Shown: positions 58,101-63,800, numbered from the stretch's first letter. The stretch: 64,000 nucleotides of DNA from Dirofilaria immitis (GCA_024305405.1 JAKNDB010000098.1:3529501-3593500); one strand, 5' to 3'. A program made the numbers and translations. The notes: a model not told the origin generated them from the letters alone.

Positions 58101-60831
58101 TGATTAGTTAGTGATAATTTTACTAAGACAAAAGGTTTTATTATGATTAGTTAGTGATAATTTTACTAAGACAAAAGGTTTTATTATGATTAGTTAGTGA
58201 TAATTTTACTAAGACAAAAGGTTTTATTATGATTAGTTAGTGATAATTTTACTAAGATAAAGGGTTTATTTCAAAATTAAAATATTAAATTTATCATTGT
58301 ATCACAACTTTTGGCTCTTTTTTTTTATTTTCAATTTTTGTAAATAAAAAGACAGATTAAAGATTAGCAAAAGCTAATAAAACAACATATTAATTTTAAA
58401 GTTAGCTAAAATTATTTTAAAAAAACTACAAACCATTATCATAGTCCAATTTACATAATAATAGTAATAATATAATAATAATAGTAGTAATAATGATAAT
58501 GATAACAATAATAAAACAATGTATGTCATAATTTTTATCATTATCAATTGTTTTTATAATATTCCAGAATTATCCCTTAGAAGATTATCAATCTCGGATA
58601 GTCATGAATTAAGCTGACTAATTTCCTCAGTATTTTATATTTATCTTTGCGAACAAATGAATTATTATTCGTCTATGATCTAATAAAATAATTGAGAATA
58701 ATGATCATTATCAGAACATTCGAGAATTACAAGATAAAATTATTTAGTTTTTTCTTGCAAATGAAACCTGAAAAACAACATGCATGCATGCAGATTGCTT
58801 TTCTTACTTTTTCTTCATATCGATTTTTATTTTTATCATATCGAAGAATTTTTTCACTTTCTGGTTTGGCTATATTTCATATAGGAAGAATGATAAGCAA
58901 ATCTATGGCTTGACAATGGTGAACTTCTAATGTATCGATTAGATGATTGATAGTTTGAATGGTTTTTAGGATCAAATGCTTCAAAACTTTTGCTCAAGTT
59001 CGATTGGACTAATTCAAGCTATGCTTTAATCAGAAACAATGCTGAATAAGTTGGGATAAAATTCGAAGAGAGTAGAAAAGTTGAAAAAAATTCTAAATTA
59101 AATTCAAAATGTTAAATTTATAAAATTTTTAGGAAATTGTCGCACTAATCTTTAACGTTTCCAGAAGTTTCCAAAAGTTACAAATTTAAATTATTTTATT
59201 TTTCAAAAAAAAAAAAGAAATCAATTCTTCTATTGCTTAAATGTGAGTATTTTCTGAAAAATTAGTGAAACCTTGGAAGATCGCAAATTAGATCAATACT
59301 ACGGATTAGGTCAATCCTATTTTAATGGATCAAATCAATGTTATTTTAACAGATCGAAATCATTATTACTTTAAAGAGTTAGATCAATACTACTTTAACG
59401 GATCAGACCAACGCTATTTTAACGAATTAGATCAGCACTACTTTAACGCATCAGATCAATACTACTTTAACGAATCAATATTACTTTAACGGATCAAATC
59501 ATTATTACTTTAAAGGATTAGAATAATACGACTTTAACGGATCAAATCAATACTACTTTGACGGATCAGATCAGTAGTAAATGCTTTATTGGATCAGATC
59601 AGCACTACTTTAACAGATCAGATCAATACTACTTTATCGAATCAATATTACTTTAATGGATCAAATCATTATTATTTTAACGGATCAAATCATTATTACT
59701 TTAAAGGATTAGATTAATACCATTTTAACTAGTCAGATCAATTTTACTTTAATGGACCAAATCAATACTACTTTAACGAATTAAATCGGTATAACTTTAA
59801 CAGATCAGATCAATACCGCCTTAACAGATCAAATCATTATTACTTTAAACGGTCAAACCAATACTACTTTAGCGGATCAGGTCAATAGTAATTATATCAG
59901 ATCAGCACTGTTTTAGCCGATCAGATCAATAGTACATTTTAAATTATTGGAATATTTTCATTTCAGGTAACACTTAAAAAATGTGAAAAAAAAATTTTGA
60001 TTTCTTTCTTGAGATATCAATAAGGAAGTAAGTATTTTTGTACATTTTTCGACAAAAAAATTGATAAGAAAATTAAAAATATTATAATTTTACCAAAAAT
60101 TTTTAACATTTATTTAATTGAAAAAAATTTTACTTAAAAACAAAAAAAAATAATTTTAATAAAATTTAATATAAGAAATTATTAATTTTAGATTAATTTA
60201 AACTATTAAACTGATAAGTAAAATAAAAAAGTAACAAATAAATTAATTAAATTGAAAGAATTTATATTAATTTAATAATTATAATATTTTAATTCAAATT
60301 CTCATATAGCTAATATTATTCTCGAATAAGTAGCCAATATTATTCTCGAATAAGTAGCTAATATTATTCTCGAATAAGTATTATTTGGCAAATAATTCGA
60401 GATAAATAACATTTAATTTCAAGTTTTTTAATTTAAAAAATAAATAAATAAATTTTTAAAAGCTAACCATATGTTGTGTCCATTCAACTAATGACGGTCG
60501 ACGATTTCGAACACGTCCAACACTACTCATTTTAAGCCGATCGGATCGATTCGTCGTTGTCGTATGAATACCACCGATATTACCAGTGCCACCACCACCA
60601 CCACCACCAATACAACCACGACTAATACCAATACTACGACTACTATTACTACTACTACTACTACAACAACAACTACGACTACGACCAATTCGGATAATTA
60701 ATTTTTGTCGTAGTGTTTGTTTTATGTAGGGCGGTATTGAATGATAACAACGAACTGTTAATGCTTTTTGAATAAACAAACGATTATTGTCAAATATTTC
60801 AGGCGTTCGTCTTATCGATATAGGTTGAACG
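7139..60831 (-). CDS. plekhg5: PLEKHG5/Syx-type Rho guanine-nucleotide exchange factor (DH-PH), 23 exons; 5' end not seen
   Basis: The family activates RhoA-type GTPases at cell junctions and in neurons. Transcription runs right to left. Exons: 60831-60468, 41298-41216, 38969-38779, 34053-33929, 18439-18327, 14926-14794, 14690-14583, 14447-14361, 14070-13994, 13581-13416, 13193-13031, 12430-12287, 11911-11774, 11419-11294, 11190-11055, 10165-10030, 9866-9670, 9497-9191, 8882-8618, 8300-8127, 8002-7849, 7558-7237, 7187-7139. All splice phases agree except at the ninth/tenth join; the tenth exon also needs one extra base. Of about 1,250 residues, the Ras-binding-like module is near 130-230, DH near 410-625, PH near 660-765, then a Ser-rich tail ending TEL. 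Human PLEKHG5 has the same order and ends SEV. The DH, PH and N-terminal module match human PLEKHG5 along their length, so the family call is strong. The 60.5-kb exon is the least certain member. The start codon is not located. Confidence 0.9.
7237..7558 (-). CDS. plekhg5: RhoGEF exon 22: Pro-rich tail
   Basis: Acceptor ATATTAG, donor TC|GTATGT. Reads [39 protein letters not shown], then [18 protein letters not shown]. The [10 protein letters not shown] run is a possible SH3 or WW ligand; this is inference. Confidence 0.9.
7849..8002 (-). CDS. plekhg5: RhoGEF exon 21: Ser-rich tail
   Basis: Acceptor TTTTGCAG, donor ACAG|GTAAGA. Reads [20 protein letters not shown] then [22 protein letters not shown] is a candidate phospho-site. 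Confidence 0.9.
8127..8300 (-). CDS. plekhg5: RhoGEF exon 20: conserved tail motif
   Basis: Acceptor AGTTATAG, donor CAG|GTATTA. Reads [19 protein letters not shown], then [20 protein letters not shown]. The PPGILKRxSW-type block is a conserved short motif of the C-terminal tail, from memory of the family, and stands out from the low-complexity surroundings. The first ATG is internal, not a start: the exon has a good acceptor and joins in phase 0. Confidence 0.9.
8374..8386 (-). promoter_or_regulatory. DR1-like hexamer pair (nuclear-receptor-type)
   Basis: On the - strand ATGTCA-A-AGGTTA, two half-site-like hexamers in direct orientation with one-base spacing. The same 13 bases occur on the + strand at 38682-38694. 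Sequence resemblance only; no binding evidence. Confidence 0.3.
8618..8882 (-). CDS. plekhg5: RhoGEF exon 19: C-terminal tail
   Basis: Acceptor TTTTTTAG, donor CAG|GTAAAT. Reads [37 protein letters not shown] and an acidic Ser-rich part ending GVGISSSQ. No domain recognised. Confidence 0.9.
9191..9497 (-). CDS. plekhg5: RhoGEF exon 18: C-terminal tail
   Basis: Acceptor TTTTTAG, donor AG|GTATTA. Reads [20 protein letters not shown], then [26 protein letters not shown] is a strong candidate phospho-cluster. Phase 2-in and 2-out agree with both neighbours. Confidence 0.9.
9670..9866 (-). CDS. plekhg5: RhoGEF exon 17: C-terminal tail
   Basis: Acceptor TTTTTCAG, donor GCTA|GTATG. Reads [20 protein letters not shown], an Asn/Ser-rich run, then [21 protein letters not shown] looks like a basophilic kinase or 14-3-3 type site; this is inference. 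Confidence 0.9.
10030..10165 (-). CDS. plekhg5: RhoGEF exon 16: PH domain C-terminal helix
   Basis: Acceptor TTTTATAG, donor AA|GTATAA. Reads [20 protein letters not shown] then [20 protein letters not shown]. The Trp in TRKWLEM is the invariant tryptophan of the PH C-terminal helix. Confidence 0.95.
10504..10728. repeat. Degenerate tandem repeat in RhoGEF intron
   Basis: Repeated TCATTTAATTCTTCAGAATA-type units, about 45-60 bp with variation, five or so copies. Each carries TTTAATT(C)TTC and AAGACTGTC/ATCG variants. Confidence 0.6.
11055..11190 (-). CDS. plekhg5: RhoGEF exon 15: PH domain core
   Basis: Acceptor ATTTCAG, donor [27 protein letters not shown] matches human MDVYCFLFTDLLLVTKA almost residue for residue; [10 protein letters not shown] matches VIRPPLLVDK. 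Confidence 0.96.
11294..11419 (-). CDS. plekhg5: RhoGEF exon 14: PH domain strands 1-2
   Basis: Acceptor AATTTCAG, donor AAG|GTTGTT. Reads [19 protein letters not shown], then [29 protein letters not shown] matches human LEGSLRMKEGK, the first PH strand. Confidence 0.93.
11774..11911 (-). CDS. plekhg5: RhoGEF exon 13: last DH helix and DH-PH linker
   Basis: Acceptor ACGTTTAG, donor AAG|GTACTG. Reads [53 protein letters not shown] parallels human IDAYEVVESSSDEVDK between DH and PH. Confidence 0.93.
12287..12430 (-). CDS. plekhg5: RhoGEF exon 12: DH CR3, GTPase-contact helix
   Basis: Acceptor ATTTTAG, donor CAG|GTAATT. Reads [19 protein letters not shown] then [19 protein letters not shown]-x-QR-x-T(R/K)Y-x-LLL-K is the hallmark third conserved DH region that contacts the Rho switch regions. 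All key residues are present, so exchange activity is plausible. Confidence 0.96.
13031..13193 (-). CDS. plekhg5: RhoGEF exon 11: DH domain
   Basis: Acceptor TTCATTAG, donor ACG|GTAAAT. Reads [47 protein letters not shown]. It corresponds to human [20 protein letters not shown] and NDLFRAYIT, the middle DH helices. Confidence 0.94.
13416..13581 (-). CDS. plekhg5: RhoGEF exon 10: DH domain, contains a one-base frame break
   Basis: Acceptor TTTTCTAG, donor AG|GTAGTT. Reads [44 protein letters not shown]; the written frame then gives [10 protein letters not shown], while the next frame gives [10 protein letters not shown]. Only the second matches human SSVMVPVLEKAR and joins exon 11 in phase. 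The switch is in a T5 run at 13445-13449 (+ strand); six T would keep the frame. Confidence 0.9.
13994..14070 (-). CDS. plekhg5: RhoGEF exon 9: DH domain start (CR1)
   Basis: Acceptor [27 protein letters not shown] then EHRYL is the first conserved DH helix (human QQEAVWELLHTEASYI). The only donor, GG|GTGAAA, leaves phase 2, yet exon 10 begins in phase 0. The exon ends in a G4 run (C4 at 13994-13997 region on +), where one missing G would cure the mismatch. Confidence 0.9.
14361..14447 (-). CDS. plekhg5: RhoGEF exon 8: pre-DH segment
   Basis: Acceptor TTATATAG, donor TCA|GTTAAG. Reads [20 protein letters not shown] then YSKDFFDIS. It is absent or shorter in human PLEKHG5 and may be a lineage insertion. 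Other donors a few bases downstream (GTCAGT, GTGGGG) exist; only GTTAAG or the GTGGGG site keep phase 0. Confidence 0.85.
14583..14690 (-). CDS. plekhg5: RhoGEF exon 7: pre-DH helix
   Basis: Acceptor TTTGTAG, donor AGC|GTAAGT. Reads [43 protein letters not shown] aligns with human LRLEDSWRELI just before the DH domain. Confidence 0.92.
14794..14926 (-). CDS. plekhg5: RhoGEF exon 6: Ser/Asp-rich linker before DH
   Basis: Acceptor GTTTTAG, donor AAA|GTAAAT. Reads [20 protein letters not shown] then [32 protein letters not shown] resembles the basic patch before DH in PLEKHG family members, and may be a phosphorylation target; this is inference. Confidence 0.9.
14927..18326 (-). other. RhoGEF intron 5, 3.4 kb
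   Basis: AT-rich. Contains a degenerate repeat at 16310-16575 (GATTTTTAGACTAAGATCAA variants, roughly 45-55 bp) with recurrent TCTCGAGA. No coding similarity seen; short open frames here are low complexity. Confidence 0.65.
16310..16575. repeat. Degenerate repeat with TCTCGAGATT core
   Basis: About five imperfect copies of TTCTCGAGATTTTTAGACTA followed by AGAT-CAAT-AATGA. Units vary in length and are decayed. Confidence 0.55.
18327..18439 (-). CDS. plekhg5: RhoGEF exon 5: Ser-rich linker
   Basis: Acceptor TTTTTTAG, donor CTCAA|GTATG. Two frames are open. Only the frame [17 protein letters not shown] ... SQSILL joins in phase to both neighbours; the alternative reaches TAG at the next junction. 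It is isolated by introns of 15.5 kb upstream and 3.4 kb downstream. Confidence 0.85.
22080..22350. repeat. Degenerate repeat with GAATTCGAAATCTAGA core
   Basis: Imperfect units near 40 bp containing GAATTCGAAATC, a short spacer, and ATATTTGAGATGTTAAAG. About six decayed copies. Confidence 0.55.
25257..25381. repeat. Purine tract: (GAA)n then (GAG/GGA)n microsatellite
   Basis: An uninterrupted or nearly uninterrupted purine run on the + strand of about 115 bases: AAAAAGAG start, AGAAGA triplets, two GATGAA interruptions, then a long GGA run with one AGGGAGG slip. The sense strand of the gene is therefore polypyrimidine. Mirror symmetry makes triplex DNA plausible. The Glu/Gly/Arg-rich open frame across it is an artefact of the triplets. 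Confidence 0.9.
30690..30840. repeat. Degenerate repeat, ACATACAAATTA-type units
   Basis: Four imperfect units of TAGTTACATACAAATTACAG, about 30 bp, with AATAATAG spacers. Confidence 0.55.
31049..31395. repeat. Imperfect direct duplication carrying DR1-like motifs
   Basis: Bases about 31049-31185 are repeated at about 31258-31395, with a partial copy between. Shared blocks: CTTGTCCTATGA, CTTTCATT, TTCAA(G/A)CAATAA, TTTCATCGAGAAATATTTTG. Each of the three TATGA blocks contains a pair of hexamers in direct order: TGTCCT-A-TGAACT (31076), TGCTCT-A-TGACTT (31228), TGTCCT-A-TGACCT (31288). Confidence 0.75.
32630..32930. repeat. Imperfect direct duplication of about 100 bp
   Basis: Copies at about 32632-32735 and 32823-32925 share ACAGAATCCATCC(A/G)GGATTA, ATGCTA, GGAATC, GAGAAATTTACTCTAAA-like blocks. 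The pair is about 190 bp apart. It is more complex than the surroundings and could be a decayed mobile fragment. Confidence 0.65.
33352..33782. repeat. Imperfect direct duplication of about 200 bp
   Basis: Copies at about 33352-33542 and 33579-33782 share TTTTGAAAAGAATT(A/G)A, AAGTTTTGTTTTC(A/G)AA, ATCAATTTATA, TTTCTTTTGC, TTCAAATTATT. The first copy carries CAACCT-T-TAACCT at 33462, a DR1-like pair on the - strand. Confidence 0.65.
33929..34053 (-). CDS. plekhg5: RhoGEF exon 4: linker after the Ras-binding-like module
   Basis: Acceptor ATTTTCAG, donor TTG|GTGAAT. Reads [37 protein letters not shown]. The basic stretch could be a phospho-site or membrane-contact region; this is inference. 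Phases 1-in and 0-out agree with both neighbours. Confidence 0.9.
34213..34225 (+). promoter_or_regulatory. DR1-like hexamer pair ATGTCA-A-AGGTCA
   Basis: Half-site AGGTCA preceded at one-base spacing by ATGTCA. It is a single copy in the intron between RhoGEF exons 3 and 4. Resemblance only. Confidence 0.35.
36127..36181. repeat. Short tandem repeat CATTTCATCAATC
   Basis: Four near-identical copies of a 13-14-bp unit (ATCCATTTCATCA and variants). Confidence 0.7.
38251..38702. repeat. Three-copy tandem array, about 150-160-bp unit, with triple hexamer repeats
   Basis: Copies start near 38251, 38411 and 38561. Shared blocks: GCAAATCTTTTGTTGATTTA, TTATTACGAAGGAAAAAAG, TTCATCTTAAGTAA, ATCATGAAAGATTATTTTTA. 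The first two are nearly identical; the third is diverged. Each copy ends with three hexamers spaced by single A: ACGTCA A AAGTTA A AGGCTA (38369), ACGTCA A AAGTTA A AGGTTA (38520), ATGTCA A AGGTTA A AGGTTA (38682). Confidence 0.9.
38779..38969 (-). CDS. plekhg5: RhoGEF exon 3: Ras-binding/ubiquitin-like module
   Basis: Acceptor TTTTCTAG, donor CGTG|GTAATT. Reads [20 protein letters not shown], then [17 protein letters not shown] and LSGQRIVAR. The TPL turn followed by a GG/SGQ..VR strand matches the human segment [20 protein letters not shown]. Two other frames of this segment contain stops, which fixes the frame. Confidence 0.92.
38970..41215 (-). other. RhoGEF intron 2, 2.2 kb
   Basis: Contains the 39045-39500 array directly upstream of exon 3, and a small duplication (ATATCGAATTTAAATTATCA at about 39842 and 39936). 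Otherwise AT-rich with nothing recognised. Confidence 0.65.
39045..39500. repeat. Degenerate tandem repeat, about 38-42-bp unit
   Basis: About ten imperfect copies of TAATTCAGTA(C/T)AAATAATG followed by CAGTACTACTTACGTA. The TACTTACGTA block is best kept. Copies drift steadily toward 39500, as in an old array. Confidence 0.85.
41216..41298 (-). CDS. plekhg5: RhoGEF exon 2: start of Ras-binding/ubiquitin-like module
   Basis: Acceptor ATTTGCAG, donor TG|GTAATT. Encodes [20 protein letters not shown] then [18 protein letters not shown] aligns with the first strand of the N-terminal module in human PLEKHG5 (FTLKFDLN). Phase 2 joins the next exon to make a Trp codon. Confidence 0.85.
41693..42722. 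repeat. 1-kb minisatellite, ATGAAATATTATG(A/C)AAAATT units
   Basis: Roughly fifty imperfect copies of a 20-21-bp unit made of ATGAAATATT and ATGAAAAATT halves. There is higher-order structure: a block with AAACATTAAATAAAACAATG and ATTACGAGAAATTATGG recurs at about 41870-41920, 42140-42190 and 42400-42440, so larger units of roughly 270 bp were also duplicated. Confidence 0.95.
42845..42857 (+). promoter_or_regulatory. DR1-like hexamer pair GGGACA-A-AGGTCA
   Basis: A single site just beyond the 1-kb minisatellite. It has consensus AGGTCA on one side and GGGACA on the other with one-base spacing, the arrangement bound by HNF4/RXR-type receptors in animals. Resemblance only. Confidence 0.4.
43965..44220. 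repeat. Two-copy tandem duplication, about 130-bp unit
   Basis: Copies at about 43973-44087 and 44103-44217 share AAATCTACTACTATCTAATT, ATCGTATCAAA, TTACAGTATCC and GAGAATAAAT. Little divergence, so it is recent compared with its neighbours. Confidence 0.85.
45185..45672. repeat. Four-copy array, about 135-150-bp unit, each with a DR1-like motif
   Basis: Units share TTTGATTTAACCTAATTAAT, GCAATCAGTATATATGAAAC, AAATGATGAACTTTGACCTT and TTTCTAGCGATAAATGCATT. On the - strand (sense of the host gene) each has a hexamer pair with one-base spacing: GGGTCA-A-AGTTCA (45232), AGGTCA-A-AGTTTA (45368), AGGTCA-A-AGTTCA (45505), GGGTCA-A-AGTTCG (45658). The last copy is otherwise diverged but keeps this motif. 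Confidence 0.92.
46650..46835. repeat. Tandem repeat, about 44-47-bp unit
   Basis: Four copies of AATTGATAAAATTAGAATTA then TCACTAATCAATTGCAATGA, with small changes. Confidence 0.85.
47300..47855. repeat. Degenerate AAATCAAAACTTAGATCAAA repeat
   Basis: About 15-18 loosely spaced copies of ACTTTATCAAATCAAAA(C/T)T plus CAGATCAAACTTATTT. Unit length varies 25-45 bp. Confidence 0.75.
48430..48795. repeat. Tandem repeat with GAAATTTCATTGATAATAAA core
   Basis: Copies occur both as a short unit of about 40-45 bp (ATAATAACTGAGATTTCATT) and a longer unit of about 120-130 bp that also carries GAAAATATTTTGATAAAAAA and an ACGGTCTAAAAG block. Confidence 0.8.
49354..49387. repeat. Perfect 34-bp palindrome
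   Basis: AAGCTTCAGATACATAT is followed at once by its exact reverse complement, with no spacer. Flanks do not extend the symmetry. It can form a cruciform or, in RNA, a tight hairpin. Confidence 0.97.
49495..49680. repeat. Three-copy repeat, about 60-70-bp unit
   Basis: Units share GAATGAATCTTAAGTGATTC, TGAATCCATTCA and AAATATTATCAAACTTTAAT. The middle copy lacks the GATTCTGA block. Confidence 0.8.
50760..51110. repeat. Tandem repeat, about 36-40-bp unit with TTGACCTTACGTAAA core
   Basis: About nine imperfect copies of TATTGACCTTACGTAAACTC, then TGCAATTTTT. Each has TGACCT, a single nuclear-receptor-like half-site, and ACGT. Confidence 0.88.
51225..51765. repeat. Three-copy array, about 180-200-bp unit
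   Basis: Units share GAAATGAAATAAAACA(A/G)TAT, CAATAATGATAATGAATTAT, AATCAATATAATAATTATAA, AAATATTGGCGATTATTATG and TGATTTTGATG. The first two copies are nearly identical; the third lost the TTGGCGATTATT part. Confidence 0.92.
52315..52327 (+). promoter_or_regulatory. DR1-like hexamer pair AGGTTA-A-AGGTCA
   Basis: A single site on the + strand with half-sites of 5/6 and 6/6 match to AGGTCA, spaced by one A. Resemblance only. Confidence 0.4.
53855..54300. repeat. Degenerate tandem repeat, about 50-75-bp unit
   Basis: Copies share ATCGTGAACGTCATAAATGT with ATTATTTTACCGATATTT, shifting downstream to ATCGTGAATATTATTAAATC with AGCGAAATTACCTCATCGAT. It appears to be one family that changed along the array. 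Confidence 0.82.
54895..55090. repeat. Tandem repeat, 22-bp unit TTTCTTTATAGTTAATCGGAA
   Basis: About nine copies; the central six are essentially identical, and the outer ones lack the TTTC part (15-19 bp). Homogeneity suggests recent expansion. Confidence 0.96.
55790..55975. repeat. Two-copy tandem duplication, about 83-bp unit
   Basis: Copies share TTTATAAATCTTTCATCATT, TTCCC(G/A)TTA, TTTTTATCGATAAGCGAA and TTGATAAAAGATT. Confidence 0.88.
56465..57095. repeat. Tandem repeat, about 85-95-bp unit, rich in TGATAA
   Basis: Six or seven copies of TTTTTGGCTTAATGATAATC, CATTTTGATAAGTGATAATT, ATCTC(T/C)GATAATTATTC, TAATATTTATGAACTATCAT. Every unit has three or more TGATAA/TTATCA sites, some as an inverted pair (TGATAATTATC). 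Confidence 0.93.
57442..57532. repeat. Perfect 42-bp direct duplication
   Basis: AATATGCATAAAATCAAATT then AGCCTAAATTTATCGCTTCA occurs twice in direct contact at about 57450 and 57490. Confidence 0.93.
58099..58270. repeat. Tandem repeat, 43-bp unit, four copies
   Basis: Unit TATGATTAGTTAGTGATAAT, then TTTACTAAGACAAAAGGTTT and TAT. Copies start at 58099, 58142, 58185 and about 58228; the first three are identical, the last ends AGATAAAGGG. Confidence 0.97.
59285..59940. repeat. 650-bp array of TACTACTTTAACGGATCAGA units
   Basis: About 22 copies of a unit near 24-30 bp: ACTACTTTAACGGATCAGAT then CAAT. A subset forms a larger unit in which a copy is shortened (ACGAATCAATATTACTTTAA at about 59470 and 59640). 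Each unit has one GATC. Confidence 0.95.
60303..60382. repeat. Three-copy repeat, 25-26-bp unit
   Basis: TAGCTAATATTATTCTCGAA followed by TAAG, three times, directly downstream of RhoGEF exon 1 (about 85 bp inside the intron). Confidence 0.92.
60468..60831 (-). CDS. plekhg5: RhoGEF exon 1 in window: low-complexity N-terminal region
   Basis: Acceptor TTTTTCAG ends at 60832 and donor ATG|GTTAGC follows 60468. Reads [35 protein letters not shown], a Cys/Ser/Gly homopolymeric part coded by AGT, TGT and GGT triplets, then [12 protein letters not shown]. It starts mid-codon, so at least one exon lies upstream. It joins the 41.3-kb exon in phase 0 across 19 kb. No homology of its own was recognised; membership rests on strand, phase and order. 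Confidence 0.65.
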
Positions 60832-63800
60832 CTGAAAAAAAAATAAATAAATAAAATAAAATAAAATTTAAAATTTAATTTTCATAAAACTTTTCAACGG
60901 AATATTATAAAAATTTGATAATACAAAAGATAATAAATAAAATTTAATTTTAAATAAAAATAAATTTATAACAAAATTATTCGTTTATGAAAAAGAAAAA
61001 TATATTTAAAAGAATAATTTAATAAAATTTTTTTGCTTTTCTTTCTTTCTTTTTTCGATTTATAATTTATAAATTTCATTTTGATAATTTCCAATTAATT
61101 TTTAATTAATATTTTTTTATAAATTATCATTTAAACATTTTAATTATGCTTAATTTAGCAGAAGAAATTGAGAAATTCGATTGATACATATCAATATCAT
61201 ATCAATTGAATACATATCATATCAATTGAATTTTTCAACATATATCAATTGATATTCGAAATCAATTAGTCGAATTGTATAAATTTTTTATAATAACTAT
61301 GAAAATGTATTTATCACCAATGATATTCTAAAGTAATACTGAGAATAATATGTATTAATGAAAAATTTCTATCAATTTTATTCGAGAATGAAGATTGTAC
61401 AAGTTTCATTTTTGATAATTATTTCGAATTAATTTTTTAATTAATATATTTTCTCGTACTCATCGTTTTTTCTCTTTCATAAATTATTGCTTCATTTTAA
61501 TAGCTTCAATTTTAAGATAATTTCAGTGAAAATTTTATAAAAATGATAAATTCAATCATATTAATTAATGTTCATATCAATTAATACATAAAGATATGAA
61601 AATAGTAATTAATAAATTATTATTACTATTATTATTATTATTCTAATTTATTAATTTCCTATTTCGCTGATAAATTTATAGAATCAATTTATTATTAAAA
61701 TCTGTTAAATTATCTTAAATCTAACAGAGAAAAAAAACGACAAAATTCTGAAAAGAACAAATGAAAAATGAAAAATTAATTTTTTGCTTTCCTCAAATTG
61801 AATCAATCAATCGATAATTTCTAATTATCATTAATCGATAATTTTGAATTAACAATATTTGAGAATTAATTGAATATTCGTAGTTTTCTTTTCTTTTTTC
61901 ATTATATTTCTTTTTGTTTTTCGAGCGAGAAAGAATTTATTAGTGAAAAAAAAAGAAAGGAAATTAAAAATAATTATTTTCATTAAATTTCTATTAGTAT
62001 TTTAAGTCAGAGTTCAAATGATAAGATATATGATAAATGTAAAATTCAAAGTTTTAATATATTATCAATAAAAATGTAATCAAATTTTGCATTTTTTAAG
62101 TTTTTTTCATCCAAAAAAAAGATGTATTTATCAGTTTTTTAAAGCATAATAATTATTCGGGAAAAAAATTGAAATATTTTTTTTAACAATATAGATCGAT
62201 AGATCGATAGATAGATATGATGATAAAATCAAAGAGAGAATCATGTTCATAATATATTATGATGGGATAATTCAAAACTTTCCATAGAATATGGATCGAT
62301 AGATCGATAGATAGCTAGATCGATAGATCGATGGATAGATAGAGAGATAATGATGATATAATCAAAAGAAAATCATATTTGCATTCATAATATAACGTGG
62401 TATATGGATAGATAGACATGATGATATCACAATCAAAAATAATCATATTCGTCATATATCATGATATAATAATTTAATCAAACTTTTGATCTTTATACTT
62501 TGGTCTGTCATAGATATGTAAATATTGCAAATTATATTATGTTATTAGTTGAGAAGAGGAAGTAAACAAATCAGCCTTTGTCTGCCGATGTTAAAAGTAT
62601 TTGCTATATTGTGCTCGAATTAAGGCATGTGGTAAATAAACTTCCGCTTTATAAAGAATAAAGAATGTGAATCAATTAAATGGATCAATCAATGTAAAGA
62701 TCAATCAGATCAAAATGATCAATCGAAATTTCATTATAAGAAAATGAAAAAAATAAAAGAAATTCTTACAGAAAATTCAAAAGAATAATAATTCGACGAT
62801 TTAGAATAAAATTTAGCGATTGATCGATATTCTACTAGTAATATCGTTCATGAATAATTCTCGATCAAAATTGATTTAGAATAATCCAGCGATCTGATTT
62901 TACAAGTAATATTCTTAAGTAATTCCAAATCTTATATCATATGGAAAAAATAAATACTTAATTAATCAATAAATCTTTATCACAAAGTTATTTGGTGATA
63001 TCAAATATCGGGAAATTTTCATGAAATAATTATCAAATAAATAAACTTTTCTCTTTAAACAATCTACCAAATATTATTTTTTCTTTCAAAATTTTTAAAT
63101 ACTTATTCTTGAATTATTAAAATTATATATATATTTTATCAATAAATTATCATTCAGATGATCATCATTATCAATTAATTAATTGATTTCTTTTCAATCA
63201 ATCAATTAATTAAATTCCCTAATCCAATAAATGAATCAAAAATTTCTAAATCATTGATTTTGAAGTTTTATTATTTTTTTATCTCGAGAAAAAAGATTGA
63301 AAAATTTGATAAATCAAAAAAAAAGATCAAAGATTTGTTATTATAAATAAATAATTACTAATATTTATAGCCTCAAAAATATGAAATAATTTTATCATAT
63401 TTAAAAGATTAGATTAGAATTAAATTTTCAAGCAACAATAGGAATAATTATATCAAAATATATTTTATCAGTTGTGATTATCAATATTTGATTATTACCA
63501 AATTACTTTCTGAGGATTAAAATAAGCTTAAGTTTATCCGCTTTTCCTTTTCCTTTTTCGCTCACTTGTCAAATCTATACTAATTCGGTTTGAAATAATT
63601 ATCGTTGTGTCGGCTAAAAGCTTATTTTTATCGATTTGAAATAATCAATTATCACAATGATATTATTTGTTGTATTCATTGAATTTATATTAATACTAAA
63701 ATTAAAACATATTCTAATAAAATAATTTTAATTTAAAAAGAAAAGAAAACGAAAAATTAAATTTTTATTTTATTTCAATAATTTTAATTCGTTTTTGTTG

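Larger units (their letters stand above)
41299..60467 (-). other. RhoGEF intron 1 in window, 19.2 kb, packed with tandem repeats
   Basis: No exon recognised. At least fifteen distinct repeat families lie between 41.69 and 60.38 kb (listed separately), with short AT-rich spacers. The exons on either side join in phase 0. A short exon could be missed in such sequence; a transcript would settle it. Confidence 0.65.

Noticed and set aside
58692..58913. 73-codon + strand frame starting near a TGCATGCATGCA tract
   Set aside because: Short, low complexity, antisense to the host intron and with no recognisable similarity.
38251..60382. Possible CRISPR arrays among the tandem repeats
   Set aside because: Units are contiguous or vary continuously; there are no unique spacers of constant length, and the genome is eukaryotic.
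62575..62640. Short - strand frame EVYLPHALIRAQYSKYF as an upstream RhoGEF exon
   Set aside because: It ends in a stop without a usable donor, and no acceptor or homology supports it.
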